Assembly: GCF_036711975.1 (NCBI RefSeq)
Contig: NW_027248939.1
Span: forward strand, 620,001-684,000
Direction of reading: 5' to 3'
Length of the DNA stretch: 64,000 bases
Source: Onthophagus taurus
Lineage: Eukaryota > Arthropoda > Insecta > Coleoptera > Scarabaeidae
The translations under genes were made by a program, and so were the position numbers. The notes under the pieces were generated by a model, which was not told the DNA's origin, did not search any database, and saw only the letters and a list, made by a program, of their open reading frames with translations. Below are positions 34,365 through 46,989 of the stretch, in pieces (position 1 is the stretch's first letter; the number at the start of each line of letters is the position of its first letter).

Positions 34365-34676
34365 TATTTACAATGTATTTATCATCGTCATAAAAAAGAT
34401 CTAGACAAAAAGTGAACGGGGGTGGTTATGTTTAGTAACTTAGAAGGGAAGATTGAAAGTACAAATAGGCTCGAAACATGCCCTATTATAAGCTAAACAT
34501 ATTTCCCAAATTTCATTTTCTTGGTGTTAATGGTTTTCGGGAAAAATAAAATAAGCCAAAATTTTTCGCCATTTTTGAAGGGGCGAAATCGCTGATAGTT
34601 TATATGAGAAAGTACCCTTAAAATTGCCTAAAGAATCACCCCCTGAAGTTTGGGCACGTCATTCAGATACACCCTG
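34365..34676. mobile_element. Foldback MITE-A, copy 4 (one arm)
   Basis: The sequence matches the MITE-A terminal arm and ends TTCAGATACACCCTG followed by TATA. Its inner end fades near 34365. Confidence 0.8.
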
Positions 34677-34769
34677 TATAAAAATATATTGGTGACCGTT
34701 TCTAAATTCGTTTTTCCTTTTTCGAACCGGACAAAATCTTTCCAGTTTACGGTAGGGTGATATAATATT

Positions 34770-35770
34770 AAGTATATTATCTGCTTAACTTTAATCAGGC
34801 AAATTAAATTTAAAGGGAATCTCATCTTCGGACATTTAAATCGTGGATGCTTGTAGGCAGCAAATCTCGGTGAGTTCGAACCTGTCCACTTCTTCGTTCT
34901 TGATATCGTTCAGCAGAATTAGCGGTAACTGAGATATTATAAATTGATAAAATCTATTATTAATTCCTGATATAGATTTTTTTGCGAACTGTAGAAATGG
35001 TACCGCTATATACTTGTATTGATTACGGTTAAACCCTTTGAGATGAAAGCTGTTGCTAATTTATAACGGTGTAGAAATAAATATAAAGTCCTTGCTAATT
35101 TATTTATTTCCTTTCAATACACCATAGCTGTTTTGTTTACAGGAACTTACGAATAAAAGCAAATATCGTCATTATTTACACAAAACGGGATATTCACTAA
35201 CTGGGATCGACAATAGAAGAGTGGGGAAAGGTGAAATGTGTAGGGAACTGACGGATAGGGACAGGGACATACATAGGCAGGAAAGAATGTCACAGATCCG
35301 GAAAGGGAGATAGCGACAGAGGAACTGCCAAAGTATCTGTGATGGAGAGGGATGATGAAGGGAACAGATTGGTGGCCAGATTCCGCTGTGGCAATGAGGA
35401 GAGAGGGAACAGGTACTGGGCGGATGATGTGGATAGGTGGTGTAGGCTGTGTGAGGAAGATTGGGAGACGCTGAAACACATGCTGAGAGGGTGTGGTGAG
35501 CTGAGGAAGGCGGCGATGGACTGAAGACAGATTTTGGGATAGGGAGGTGAGAACAAAAGATGGATGAGGGAGGTGATTGGGGCGAGGACCCGAGGGCATG
35601 GAGCAGGAGGATAGAGGGCTTGGATGTTATTGTAGAATATTATAGATTATAGACAATAAAACGCTTATTATTAATTATATAAAACGTGTATAATTAAACG
35701 TTACTGATGTAATCACTAAAACCACCAACTCAATCAACTTAATCGGAAATAATACATGAAAACAATTACG
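34770..35770 (+). repeat. Dispersed repeat R1, copy b, split by a LINE 3' end
   Basis: Matches 1-545 up to about 35185 and again from about 35690 to 35770 (CAACTTAATCGGAAATA). The interruption is a LINE 3' fragment. Confidence 0.7.
35185..35690 (+). pseudogene. LINE ORF2 C-terminal fragment with zinc-finger end
   Basis: The plus-strand frame at 35339-35524 ends with a CRLC...ETLKHMLRGC pattern, the CCHC-type motif at the end of some I/R1-like LINE ORF2 proteins, preceded by ARFRCGNEERGNRYW. The 3' end is an AATAAAACGCTTATTATT tail. It inserted into repeat R1. The opposite-strand open frames here are shadows. Confidence 0.7.
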
Positions 35771-36049
35771 ACTTCAGCGTCACATTCCAGTCGCGATTTG
35801 CCAAGCCGTATTTAGCATCTTCATTTCGAAGTGAATACAAAGCACTGTAAGAGACATTTAGCCATTTAAATTAATCTACGAATCAGGAAGACAATGCACT
35901 CGGTGATAATTTTTGGAATAAATTTAATATTCCTGATGCTGTTACATGTTTTTTAAATGAATTTCATTGTATTCCATTTTCGTTGGAAAATCTCCATGTT
36001 TTAATAAATTATCCATGCAAATTTTATTTTAATTCAAATTTATTTGAAT
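35771..36049 (+). other. Unassigned; open stretch without a start codon
   Basis: A frame open for about 70 codons from 35878 contains no recognised domain and no ATG at its head. It could be an exon remnant, but nothing supports a call. Confidence 0.3.
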
Positions 36050-36149
36050 TTAACACGATTAATTACTCAACACTTTTTTGTTGTTAATTTATTTAAAATA
36101 AAAAGTTAATTCGAGGTTTCAACTACACTTAACTTTTTAACATAATATA

Positions 36150-37430
36150 CAGTGTGTTTCAAAAGTAACGGATAAATTCGATAAAATTATTATAAACAAT
36201 TTATGAAAAAATCGCTAAAGGGTCTAAAGATTTAAATTTTTTGGTGTATATATTAAATTTTTTCCGCCATTTTTAAACGAGTTATGACGTCATCGAAGTT
36301 TTTTTAAATGGAACACCCCATTTTTTATATCGGAATATGAAAGAGAATTTTTTTCTGAATTATGTACAATAAATATTAATGTCGGTTACATAAGAAAATT
36401 TTCGAGAAAAATTAATTTAAAGTTTCATTATTTCCCATTCAATTGATATAAAAAATAGTAGTAGCCGTGCATAACCATGGCAACCAATTATTTTGATTTA
36501 AATTTTCCAAGTGTCAAAATTCGATTTAGTTTATTGTGCGTTAATGAGATTATTTTGAGTAGTATTGTGGAGTTTCTTGTGTTAATTGTTGTTATTCATT
36601 GTTATTTGTTGCTATTCATCGCTATTCGTTGTTATTTTTTGTTGTTATTTGATGTTATTGTTTATCTATTATTGATTATTTTTTAATTATTGACTGTTCG
36701 ATAAGTAAGAATGTAATAATGACGCTTACTGAAACTGAATAAATCGAGATTCTTATGATGATTGGTTTCTGAAATAGAGTCCGAAACTACAACGAAGTCC
36801 ATGCGTTGTTTAACGAAAATCATCCAAACCGTACTCCTATATCACTATCGACAATAAGTCGAATTGAGAGTAATTTTCGCGAACTTGGTCATGTAAGTAC
36901 AAGATAAACCTAAGACCGGACGTCCATTGGCCTTAAATGAACACCGTCAATTGGATGTCGTGTTAAGTGTAGAGGAAAATCCGCATTCCAACATCTCCAA
37001 TATTGCTGCAAATTTAAATACATCTAGAAGCACAATATCAAGATTTCTTACTAGAAAAAATATCATCCCTACAAAGTACACTTGGTGCATGAGCTTTCCG
37101 ATGACGATTTTGATCGACTCTGATGAAGTAACATTTTGTTTAAATGGCACCGTCCATAAGCAAAACTGCCGTTATTGGGCAGTTGAAAATCCCCATTGGA
37201 AAGCCAAGGCAAATACACAGTATCCTCAAAAGGTCAATGTGTGAGCTGGAATAGTGGAGAACAGAATTATTGGACCATATTTCTTTATTGGAACAATAGA
37301 CGGTGAACAGTATTTGAATTTCCTTCAATTAGAATTAATTCCAAGTTTAGTTGCATTTTTTTCCAAAGTCACTACATCCCAGAATTTGACTACAGGATGA
37401 TGGCGCGCCTCCTCATTATGCACTAGTTGT
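36150..37430 (+). mobile_element. Mariner-like element, 3' truncated
   Basis: The left end CAGTGTGTTTCAAAAGTAAC is present at a TA, and related non-autonomous sequence lies at 55725-56350. The right TIR is missing: transposase sequence runs straight into the acyl-CoA synthetase duplicate flank at about 37430. The 5' untranslated part is long (about 570 bp). Confidence 0.8.
36719..37428 (+). pseudogene. Mariner-like transposase remnant
   Basis: Begins near the ATG at 36719 with broken frames, then HTH sequence (NEVHALFNENHP, LSTISRIESNFRELG), a GRP-like hinge, the second HTH (HSNISNIAANLNTSRSTISR), a DSDEVTF block near the first catalytic D, NPHW, QYPQKVNV and QDDGAPPHYALVVRE holding the second D. 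It stops before the third D. Several stops and a deletion inside the catalytic region are visible. Confidence 0.85.
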
Positions 37431-37879
37431 ACGAGAATAAAACAAGTACTTCAATAAAAAAGTTTCCAGTTCCCTAAAGGTGGTTACAATCCCTCTAATT
37501 TTTGGATTGTTGTTAAAACACGGATCGTATTTTACATGGACCGAAACTATTAACACCTATTCCATTGGTTTCTCTTGGAACCAGATTATTTGATAAGCTC
37601 AAAGAAAAAGAAGACAATGTTTTATTTGTATACGAAACTTGCAGGTAAGAAAAATTGCTTCCAAATTAGCTGAAAGTCTTCGATGTTGTGGTTTTAAACA
37701 AAACGACATTTTTGCTATATCGGGGGAAAATAGTATTTTTTATTACGTTCCTGTAGTTGCAGGGTTATTTCGTGGAATGATTTCTGGATTTATTAATCAA
37801 ACTTACTTTTATTAAACATAATAATTATGAATTTTTAAATCTATGTGATATCTACCAACCAAAAAAAAGTTTAATTAAA

Positions 37880-39030
37880 AGTGGATGAGATCTAGAAAAA
37901 GACATGGTTGGAGGCGACGGAGACAGTGAAGAAAAAGCTATGGAAGGTAATAAATGACGTATAGATGGGGGAGAGGTTTCCAGACAGGTAGAGGATGAGG
38001 ATAATATGCCCACTGTATAAAAAAGGAGTAAAAGGGTGGTGAGCAATTATAGAGCGATCACCCTGTTGGACACAACTTTCAAACTTTATGCAAAGATACT
38101 GCCGGGGAGGTTGGAAGAGGAAATGGAAAGGGGGAATTGTTGCCGGATGGGCAGGCGGGATTCAGGAAGGGAAGAGGGGCAATTGATAATATACAGGGTG
38201 TAACTGAATGACTGCAACAACCTTCATATTTATGAGATTGCAAAGCCTACTAAGATTTTTTCAATAAATATCATTCCAACTTTCGATTAGCAACCCTACA
38301 GCTTAACAGTTAGTGTTTGCTTAATTTTTTTTGTCAGAAATTATTAAATTTTAGAAGAACATCAGAGAGACAAAAAAGTTTTAGAAGAGTTTTATCTATC
38401 TAACTGAAATTTTTCCAATGTATTAGATCTTCATGATGTATTATCAACTCCATAAAAAAAATCTAGGCATAAATTGAACGGCGGTGGTTACGTTTAGTAG
38501 TTTAGAAGGGTAGAAGGGTATCATGAGTTAAACATATTCCCCAAATTTCATTTTCCTAGCGTTTATGGTTTTTGAGAAAAACAAATTAAACCAAAATTTT
38601 CCGCCATTTTTGGCGGGCTGTAGCTCCTTAGGGGAGCCGAAATCGCACATGGTTCACATATCAACGTACCCTTAAAATTCACTAAAGATTCACCCCTTGA
38701 AGTTTGTTGCAGTCATTCAGATACACCCTGTATACATTCTGAAACACCTAGTAGATAGGGAGTTGAACAAGAAGGGAGGAAAGCTGTTGGGACTATTTAT
38801 TGACTTCAAGGCTGCTTTCGATAACATGGATAGAGAGAAGTTGTGGGAGAAAACGAGGAGAAGAGGTATCACAGAACAACTGATAGGAAGGGTGAAGGAG
38901 ATATACAGGGAGACGATGGCCAAGGTTAAAGTGGAGGAAGAGTTAAGTGAGGTATTCTGGACGACAAAGGCGTTGAGACAGGGGTGCCCGCTTAGTCTTA
39001 CACTACTTGAAATATATACGGCGGACTTAT
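37880..39030 (+). pseudogene. LINE reverse transcriptase, split by MITE-A
   Basis: Before the MITE, frames read NYRAITLLDTTFKLYAKIL and DGQAGFRKGRGAIDN; after it, ILKHLVDRELNKKGGKLLGL, FIDFKAAFDNMDREKLW (palm motif A) and RQGCPLS (motif B region). This is the N-terminal half of a non-LTR RT, with one frameshift before the MITE. The YADD box and C-terminal region are missing. Confidence 0.85.
38194..38730. mobile_element. Foldback MITE-A, copy 5, internally deleted, both ends present
   Basis: Starts CAGGGTGTAACTGAATGAC and ends GTCATTCAGATACACCCTG, with TA on each side. Nearly all of one arm is deleted. It sits inside a LINE RT frame whose flanks read on from each other. Confidence 0.9.
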
Positions 39031-40417
39031 TGAATTATTAACTAATTTAATAAGTTAAAGTTTAAGTTATTATTATAATTAAATAATTATTATGATTAAA
39101 GTTTCCTGTTGTAGATTTACGTTAAACATGCTAGAGTTAAAATTTAACTCTTAACAGTGTTGAAAGTTACTCTAAATCCAGAAAAGCCCTAACAAGTTCA
39201 CAGCCTTTCTTCCTTGAACACGTGTTGATGTGAAAACAAGGCGTGTTGTTCAGTTTGTTCTCAACTAAATGCATTCAAACTGTAATTTCCTATTAAACAA
39301 GACTTAAATATTATATTCATTTTGTGGATTCTTGTTATCAATATGTATAAATATGAAAAAGTCATGTATGTTTTTATGCTTTTATTGATAAATAATTTGA
39401 AACTGCCTGACGCGTTTCGGCGATCTACGCCATCTTCGGAGGCTCTACAAAATTAAAACATAAAGGTACAGAAATCATTTTGTGCTGTTACAATTGTAAA
39501 TATTACTAATGTGAGTAGAATTTTTGAAATTAACATTAAGATTAATAAACTGAATATAAATTAAATGAAACAAAGTGTAACAAACTTAAATATTATTATA
39601 AAACATGTGTCTAACTTACTTCGTCCTTTTTGGTTATGTCAACATAAAATATAAGTCACTCTATCCATGTGCGGTACAATCAATAGGACTGTAGTAATCG
39701 TTTTAAATATCAACAAATGATGGTTTGGATTAATAATTTTATCTAATATTATAGATTTAAATCTTCTGATGTGTAAGGAGCCGTTCAATTTAGCACAAAC
39801 GCAATTAGAGGCTGATTTTTCTTTGGTATTAAAATATGGATTTATTTTTTAGTTTATGTTTTCGTGTTAGTAGTTTAAGTGTTTTGCATTAAAAATGACA
39901 CCTGCATATGATTTTGTTTTATAATTTCAGTATGCCTACTTAAATATAACGACTTAGTACATCTTAAGATAGCATAAATGCAATTATTTATTCGATTGTT
40001 CAGTTTTTACAATAATAAACCTATTTTGTGAACACTTATTAATTGTGTTAATTGAACACTTATTTTAAGTCTATCTTTATTAAAAGAACCGATTTGTTTA
40101 TTCTGTCTTTATATTTTGTAATTCATATTCAGTTTTTTTTGTATTGTGTTCCTTCTCTAGACGAGTTTCCTTTTTGTGTACAAGGTCAAGAATTTTCGGG
40201 TTTGTTAAAAAAGAAAAAGATGAACATTTTGTATTGTAAAACCAAGTCGTGTTAAAAGTTCATTCGTAATCTTCTTCTGTAGCATTATTTCTTAAGTGTT
40301 ATTAATTAACTCCAAATAGTAAAATAAAGTTCAGTTTAATTCAAGTAAGTGTTTATCATTCAGTTCGAAAAGTTCTTCATTCTCAAGTAAGTTTATTTCG
40401 GTACAAAACACTATTTT
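39031..40417. other. Region before BEL/Pao-2, probably including its 5' LTR
   Basis: No gene was seen. By position the 5' LTR of the second BEL/Pao element should end at or shortly before 40417, but I could not match it to a 3' LTR. A polyadenylation-like AATAAAG is near 40324. A hammerhead-like motif lies at 39404-39444. Confidence 0.45.
39404..39444 (-). ncRNA. Hammerhead-ribozyme-like motif
   Basis: Minus-strand order: GCCT (stem I), CCGAAGA (core with one change from CUGANGA), GGCG/CGCC hairpin (stem II), GAAAC, GC loop, GTC (cleavage triplet), AGGC closing stem I. Helix III is two base pairs. One extra T lies between core and stem II. The core change makes activity doubtful. Confidence 0.45.
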
Positions 40418-40435
40418 TGGTCCTTCGAGCCGGAT
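40418..40435 (+). promoter_or_regulatory. BEL/Pao-2 primer binding site
   Basis: TGGTCCTTCGAGCCGG matches the primer binding site of the first BEL/Pao element and would pair with the 3' end of a host tRNA to prime minus-strand synthesis. It fixes the downstream edge of the 5' LTR. Confidence 0.8.
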
Positions 40436-43400
40436 TTTCCGCGTTGTTTAATAGTTTTAATCGAGAATTTGACAATAAAAGTGAACATTTCTGTGATTTT
40501 CGTATTCGACGGACACGTTGAGTCTATTTTCTTATTGCATTTTGACGGGATTTTGTAACGTTTCAAGATGTCGAAATCAGGTAAACCGGATTTTAATACT
40601 GTTTTCGAAAGATAAAATGATTTGCAAGGGTTAATTTCGTGAACAATTGACAATTTCAAAAAACTTGCTATTACGAAACGAACGCGCGGAGCGATTAAGA
40701 CACGTTTAGAAAGACTCGAAGTTAATTGGAACGAGTTCAATGACAATCATCGTCAATTGTCACCGTATAAAATAGATTTTGCTGAAACAATTTACTTTAA
40801 GGAAGATACATTTTCTTTATGCGAAGATACATATCTTGACACTAAAACTTTTATGATTGATTTATTGGAATCTAGCGATGCACCGACCTCATCCGCGAAA
40901 GACGTAATTCAGGAAGTAACGCCATCACGAATACGCCATCTTCCGCAGATTAATCTTCCTACATTTGATGGCAATTATACAAATTGGACGCAATTTCGCG
41001 ACCTTTTCTCTTCGATGGTTAATGATAATAACGATCATTCGGATGTTGAAAAACTCCAGTACTTAAAAATGTGTTTGATTGGTGAGCCAGCTCAACTTTT
41101 AAAAAATCTATTAATTAAGAGTGATAACCGAGATCGCGCATGGAAAATGTTGGTCGAGCGATACGAGAATCGACGATTGCTTGTCGACTCGCAGTTGTCA
41201 GTTATATTTTCAGCGAAAGACATAAAAAATGAATCTTCTTACGAGCTGAAACGCCTTTTGGGAGAAGTGAAGGAGGCTCTGGGAGCTCTCGAATCTTTAA
41301 AATGTCCTATCCAACATTGGGATCTTATCTTAGTCTACCTTCTTGTTAGAAAATTAGATCCAGAGACTATTAAAGAGTGGGAAAAGACGATTGGAAGTCT
41401 TACTGATCCCCCTACGTACAAAAAATTTGAAGATTATCTGCATAGTCGCTTAAGATCTTTGGAAGCTATTGAAAAATTATCATACAACCGGAAACCATCT
41501 CAAACATATTCAACACAAAAGGCGATGATTATTAAATCACATAACACCTCACCATCTAATTTAATATGCAATCTTTGTTAATTAAATCACTATCTTGCCA
41601 TGTGCCCACAATATCTTTCTAAAACTCCTAATCAAAGATCCGAACTAGTAATATCAAAACATCTTTGTTTTAATTGTCTCGGCCCTCATTTACGAAAAAA
41701 TTGTCGTATTACTAAGAGATGTAAATTATGTCACAAAAATCATCACACTACCTTGCACGATGCTAAGCCATTAAATTCAAATATCGCTCAATCTCAACAT
41801 TCTAACTCAAGCACATAACTCATACAAAATTCCAATGAAATCATTCAAAAGTCACCTTCAACATCCAGTCATCTCATAAACACACATCATATCAACACTC
41901 CGGTATTGTTGGCCACTGCTTTAGTCGGGATTATTTCCAGTCGAGGCGAAATTATAATTGTCAAAGCATTGATAGATCAAGGATCCGAAGTTTTATTTAT
42001 ATCAGAAAAGTTAGTTCAAAGATTAAATTTACCTCGAAAATCTGTAACAGTACCTATTTCTGGAGTCGGATCACAACGTACGAGCATATCTCACGGGTCA
42101 GTTATAATGAATTTAGTCTCTAGAATGAATGATCAAATTAAGTTCGAAGAAGAAGCATTGATCTTGCCTAAACTTACTTCATATGTACCTCAAAAAAGTT
42201 TTGTCAATCTCGGATTTAACTTCAACTCAATCACTTTGGCCGATCCTGAATTCAATTCACCAACTTGAATTGAAATTATATTGGGAGTCAGTATTTATTC
42301 AAAATTCCTTGAAAGCGGTATTTTGAAAAACGACGATGGTTCATTAGTAGCTCAGCAAACAACCTTTGGTTGGATTATATCAGGAACACTTTCAAATCAA
42401 CCCAATGTCAGTAATTTTCCGTATGGTTTCCAGTATTCTATTGATCATGAATTTCTCGAATTGATGAAAAGTTTTTGGAAACAAGAAACCGATACAATTA
42501 ATTCTCCATGTATTTCTGCTGAAGATCGAGCATGTGAAGATCATTTCAATGAATCTCATATCCGTCTGTTAAATGGTCAATTCATGGTTCGTCTTCCTTT
42601 TAAGAAATCTCCTAAAGAATTAGGAAGCTCATATCAACCAGCTCTAAATATGTTTAATCACTTAGAAATGCGCTTCGCAAAAAATCTCAATTTCAAAACC
42701 GAATATATAAAATTCATGTCTGAATATCTCAAACTCGATCACATGATTCTCATTCCATTACCGTCCATTTACTCTACTTATTATCTTCCCCATCATGGAG
42801 TGATTCGTGAAAGCAGTACAACGACTAAATTAAGAGTTGTTTTTAATGGATCACAAAAAACTTCCAATAACATCTCATTGAATGATTGCCTTTACACTGG
42901 TCCAAAGCTTCAAACAGAACTGTTGGATATTATTCTTCGTTGGAGATGTTATGCAATGGTATTTTCTTGCGATCTAGAGAAGATGTACCGCCAGATAAGG
43001 GTACATCCTGATGATTGTAGTTGTCAAAGAATACTTTGGAGAGAAGATCCATCAAATCCAATTCAAATATACCAATTATCAACGGTAACGTACGGTTTAG
43101 CATGAGGTCCTTACTTGGCAATACGGTGTCTAAACAAGCTAACTGAAGAACACAGTGAAACGCAGCCATTAGGTTCTACTGTTATTCGTAAAAATACATA
43201 TGTTGTTGACATTTTGTCTGGCGCAGACAATCTTGACGAAATTCAAGAAAATCATAATGCAGGACCTTTGGACACGTCAAATCGACTGGGATGATGCTTT
43301 ACCCAGCGATCTCGAAAATCGGTGGACTTTATTCGTCGCGAATTTTGATCAAGTCAATACTATAAAAATACCTCGGTGGCTCGGACTTTCACGTGCAACT

Positions 43401-45382
43401 AACCTCATTGAATTGCACGGGTTCGCGGACGTTTCATCAAGTGCGTACGGTGCGGTAGTGTATGTGCGGGTGTTAACTAGTAAAAAGATCCGTGTATCTT
43501 TGTTAATATCTAAATCAAAAGTCACCACTATTGTCACCACTCAAGCGTATGACAATACCGCGACTCGAGCTGAGCGCCGCAGTGTTACTTACTCGGTTAA
43601 TAAATCGGATTCGGAGTGTCTTAGACTTTTCAAAACATACTGTTCATTTATGGACCGATTCCACTGTGGTCTTAGCTTGGATTCGAAATCAACCTTCAAA
43701 GTGGAAAGAATTCGTTCAAAACCGCGTGATTGAAATACAAGAACTTTCTGGTGCTCACTGGCATTATGTACCAAGTGCTGAAAATCCTGCTGATTTGGTT
43801 TCTCGAGGTGCATCTTTGTCCAGGATGCAAAGCGATTCGTTATGATGGTCAGGACCGGTTTGGCTTAGTTCTCTATCATCCATGTGGCCTTCTGTTGATC
43901 CACTTCTGGAAGAAGGAGTCAATCGGGAGATGAGATCTCTCAATTCCAACATCGTTTCCAAGGAAGAGGATGGTTGGGATTTAAAATACAAATATTCATT
44001 CTTAACTAAATTGATCCGTATCTTGGCTTGGTGTAGACGAATCTTTCAATTTCATAAAAGTTTGTGTGTTCCAGATGTTTTGTCACCTGTTGAATTAAAT
44101 GAAGCTCTGTTGTTTTGGGTACGTGATTCTCAGCTACTTCACTTTTGAGAAGAAATCTGATCCCATTTTTGGATGGTGATGGGTTACTACGTTTGACTGG
44201 ACGTCTACGCTTTTCCAATCTTGATTGGGATGAGAAGCTAGAGGGTGCTTCTCATTCCAAAGAATACCAGATTAGCATCTTTAATTATTGAACGTTATCA
44301 TCAAATTACATTGCATGGGGGCACGCAGTGAGATTGCAGTTGAGATTCTGGATTATTGGAGGTAGAGTTTCGATACGATCATTCATACATCGATGCATGC
44401 AGTGCGAAAAACAACGAGTTATTACAAGTCAACAATTAATGGGTCAGCTTCCACCACCCCGAGTTACACCTTCACGACCATTTCTTCATTCTGGAGTGGA
44501 TTATGCTGGTCCTTTTCAACTTCGTACGATCCGCGGAAGAGGGGGGAGATTCTACAAGGGGTACTTAATTCTTTTTGTTTGTTTAAGCACATCTGCCATT
44601 CATTTGGAAGTTGCTACCGATTACTCTACCAGTGGTTTTATCGCAGCCTATAAACGGTTCACTGGTAGAAGAGGATTATGCAAATGTATTTACAGTGACT
44701 GTGGTACTAACCTGGTGGGAGCAGATCGGGAGCTTCGTAATTTATTTTCTGCTGCAAACAAGGAATGGAGGGCACTCGCTCAACTTCTTGCTGGCGATGG
44801 GACAGAATGGAAATTCAATCCTCCGTCAGCACCCCATTTTAGAGGAAGAATCATTTGAAGAAAATAGTTGGTAGTACAACCCTTACTTGCGAGGAATTTA
44901 TGACATTGTTAGTACAAATCGAAGCTGTGCTCAATTCACGACCGCTGTATTCACTCTCTGATGATCCAAACAATTTCGACGTGCTAACTCCCGCTCATTT
45001 TCTCGTTGGAGGTGCTTTATCAGTCATCCCTGAACCATCACTATTAGAGCTTACGACGTCTCGCTTGTCATGTTGGCAGCACCTCAGAAAAATGACCGAA
45101 CAATTTTGGAAGAGTTGGAGTCAATATTATTTAAAGGCAATTCAAAATCCAACTAAGTGGTATGAAGCCAAAAATCTACCTCGGATAGGTCAATTAGTGC
45201 TTGTTCGCGACGAGAGGTATCCACCAGCAAAATGGCCTCTTGCTCGTGTAGAAAAACTACACACAGGACCTGACGGTTTAGCAAGAGTAGCCACTATTAA
45301 AACAGCGTATTCAATACTAACCCGTCCCATTGTTAAGTTATGTATCCTACCGGACGCTCAAGAACCATCAGCTTATTCTTGA
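40418..45382 (+). pseudogene. Second BEL/Pao element, gag-pol pseudogene
   Basis: Same domain order as the 22-28 kb element at clearly lower identity. Gag starts near the ATG at 40569; zinc-knuckle CFNCLGPH near 41665; protease DQGSE near 41980; RT from about 42780 with FVVFNGSQ-like and LEKMYRQI blocks; a degraded YVVDILSG at about 43200; RNase H FADVSSSAYGAV near 43430; integrase GVDYAGPF near 44500, YSDCGTN near 44690 and EAVLNSRP near 44925, ending 45382. There are many stops and frameshifts, the first aspartate of the YVDD box is V, and about 100 codons between RT and RNase H (around 43250) are deleted. No matching 3' LTR was found. Inactive. Confidence 0.92.
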
Positions 45383-45534
45383 GTTATGTATATTTTTCAA
45401 GAAGTTGAAATTTTATTTTCTATTTTTTTTTTAAATTTCGATACTTTAAAAACACAATTAAGAAAAGTTATTTATAATTTAATTTTAAACAAATATTGTG
45501 TACAAAAAATTCTAATTCAATTAAGTGGCTTAAA

Positions 45535-45640
45535 TTCGATGTACGAATAGGCTAGTTCGAAAACTATAAGAGTTAGAAAAAAAGTAGCTTACATGTCATG
45601 ATCTCGTTTTTCGACAAACTGCTAATGCCAAAAACCTCAA
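45535..45640. mobile_element. Fragment of the 29322-30788 foldback family
   Basis: AACTATAAGAG and the following bases, up to a CCAAAAACCTC block, match the terminal region of that foldback at moderate identity. Only one partial arm is present. Confidence 0.55.
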
Positions 45641-45975
45641 AGCGCTTCGTCTTTTCTTCTCACTGCGTTCGCTGCTAATGACAGATGAGCTGTTAAAATT
45701 GTGGCGTGTCCGACAGTCAGACGGATCAGCCACAAACGAAACTGCTTCTCTTCCGAATAAAACATAGTATTTTTTCTTCAAACGTTTCAAATAATACGGC
45801 GCTAAAGTGAAATGTTCTTCAGCGTTATAAATTTTACTTTAGCGCCATAACGCTGAAGTACTTTTTTGCTATGTTGATTTTAGCAACCGTCGTTATGCAA
45901 AAATGACTTACTTCTACCGTGTGTAAACACGCCAACAAAGTTGTCATTTAATTACGTTTGAAGAAAAGTCTTTTT
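45640..45975. mobile_element. MITE-E, copy 1
   Basis: Matches the reverse complement of about 52890-53290. Both copies share a short palindrome built on CTTTAGCGCCATAACG and a tract rich in CTGCGTTCGTCGCT-like units. No ends or target duplication were fixed. Confidence 0.7.
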
Positions 45976-46654
45976 TGAAACGGATGCTGTAATGAGATTC
46001 CTTACAGCATCCGTTGCTGTGAAAAGATTTTAGTAACATTTCATGGAACCAGTTCAAGTTGGTGACATTGGGTCATTAATTTTTCTAGTTGTAAATTAGA
46101 CAATTTTTGTCTGTGGATGTTTAAATACGGTCTTAGCATCGAATACAAGGTCCACAATGACGAGGGCTTGAACTCTTAGCAATTTCTCTTATTTTGGGAG
46201 GTGTACATGAAACATTTTTTCAGGTGAATTAATGACATTTTGTGTTTTGACAATTTCTAATTGTTAATTCAAATTTCTATTCTCAAGTGTTACCAACTGC
46301 TATATACCTATTTCCAGCATAAAAAACACGTTTCATAAGACTTAAAGCACTCATTCATTAAAAAACTGATGGTTTCCCCACTCGTTTTTCAACTTGAATT
46401 CGTGCATTTCAAGCGTGTCTTGCGAAACTTGTTTTTTAATATACTATTACGTCCAGGACGCAAAAGACTTTTACGTCCAGCTACGACAATCAAAGAAATT
46501 GTTAATTTATTATTATAAACAAATTACAAACATAAAATAATCAACATTTAATTGTTTTACCATTTTATTTCATGTTTAAAAATAAATTTATAATCGTATA
46601 TTTGTTCAATATATGAGGTGAAGTCGATGTGACGTTTAGTTGATTGACATAACA
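45976..46654. other. Unassigned AT-rich interval
   Basis: No gene or element was recognised. GACGCAAAAGACTTTTACGTC around 46457 is a short imperfect palindrome. Confidence 0.4.
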
Positions 46655-46658
46655 TTAA

Positions 46659-46811
46659 CACGTTGACTGCCATAAGAAGCGTAACTTGATGCACGGCAAA
46701 ATTTCCACAACAGCCACGAGAAGCACTAGTTGATTCTGATGCCTATTTATCTTTAAAATTGTTCCTGCCAGAATGGATAGACTTTTAGTGACTATTGCGG
46801 CAGTCAACGTG
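46659..46811. mobile_element. piggyBac-like MITE, 153 bp
   Basis: TTAA direct repeats flank both ends (46655-46658 and 46812-46815). The termini CACGTTGACTGCC and GGCAGTCAACGTG are perfect inverted repeats. TTAA targets with such short TIRs are diagnostic of the piggyBac superfamily. Confidence 0.85.
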
Positions 46812-46989
46812 TTAAATGAATTCTAAATGTCATTATACTGAATTTGGTCGTTTTATTAATTTATAAACTTTAGAATACGCAGTTTACAAAAAATGTTGTA
46901 GAATAAAAGTTTCGTGTAGAATAATCGTTCGAGCGCAATAGATGCTAGATGATAAACGATAGGCGATAGTATTGTAATAGACGAAGATA

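Larger units (their letters stand above)
36050..37868 (+). pseudogene. Inverted partial duplicate of the acyl-CoA synthetase 5' region
   Basis: 36050-36143 and 37432-37868 match the reverse complement of about 10545-9895: the upstream flank, exon 1, the start of intron 1, part of exon 2, intron 2 and the first bases of exon 3. The start codon is ACG, intron 1 is mostly lost and the first part of exon 2 is deleted. At the exon 1 end this copy has the consensus CAG|GTAAG, whereas the main gene has CAC|GTAAG. A mariner remnant separates the two blocks. No AMP-binding motif is included, so it cannot act. Confidence 0.88.

Noticed and set aside
35147..35599. Minus-strand frame of 150 codons rich in S, P and H
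   Set aside because: It lies opposite a LINE ORF2 C-terminus with a CCHC motif and extends into repeat R1.
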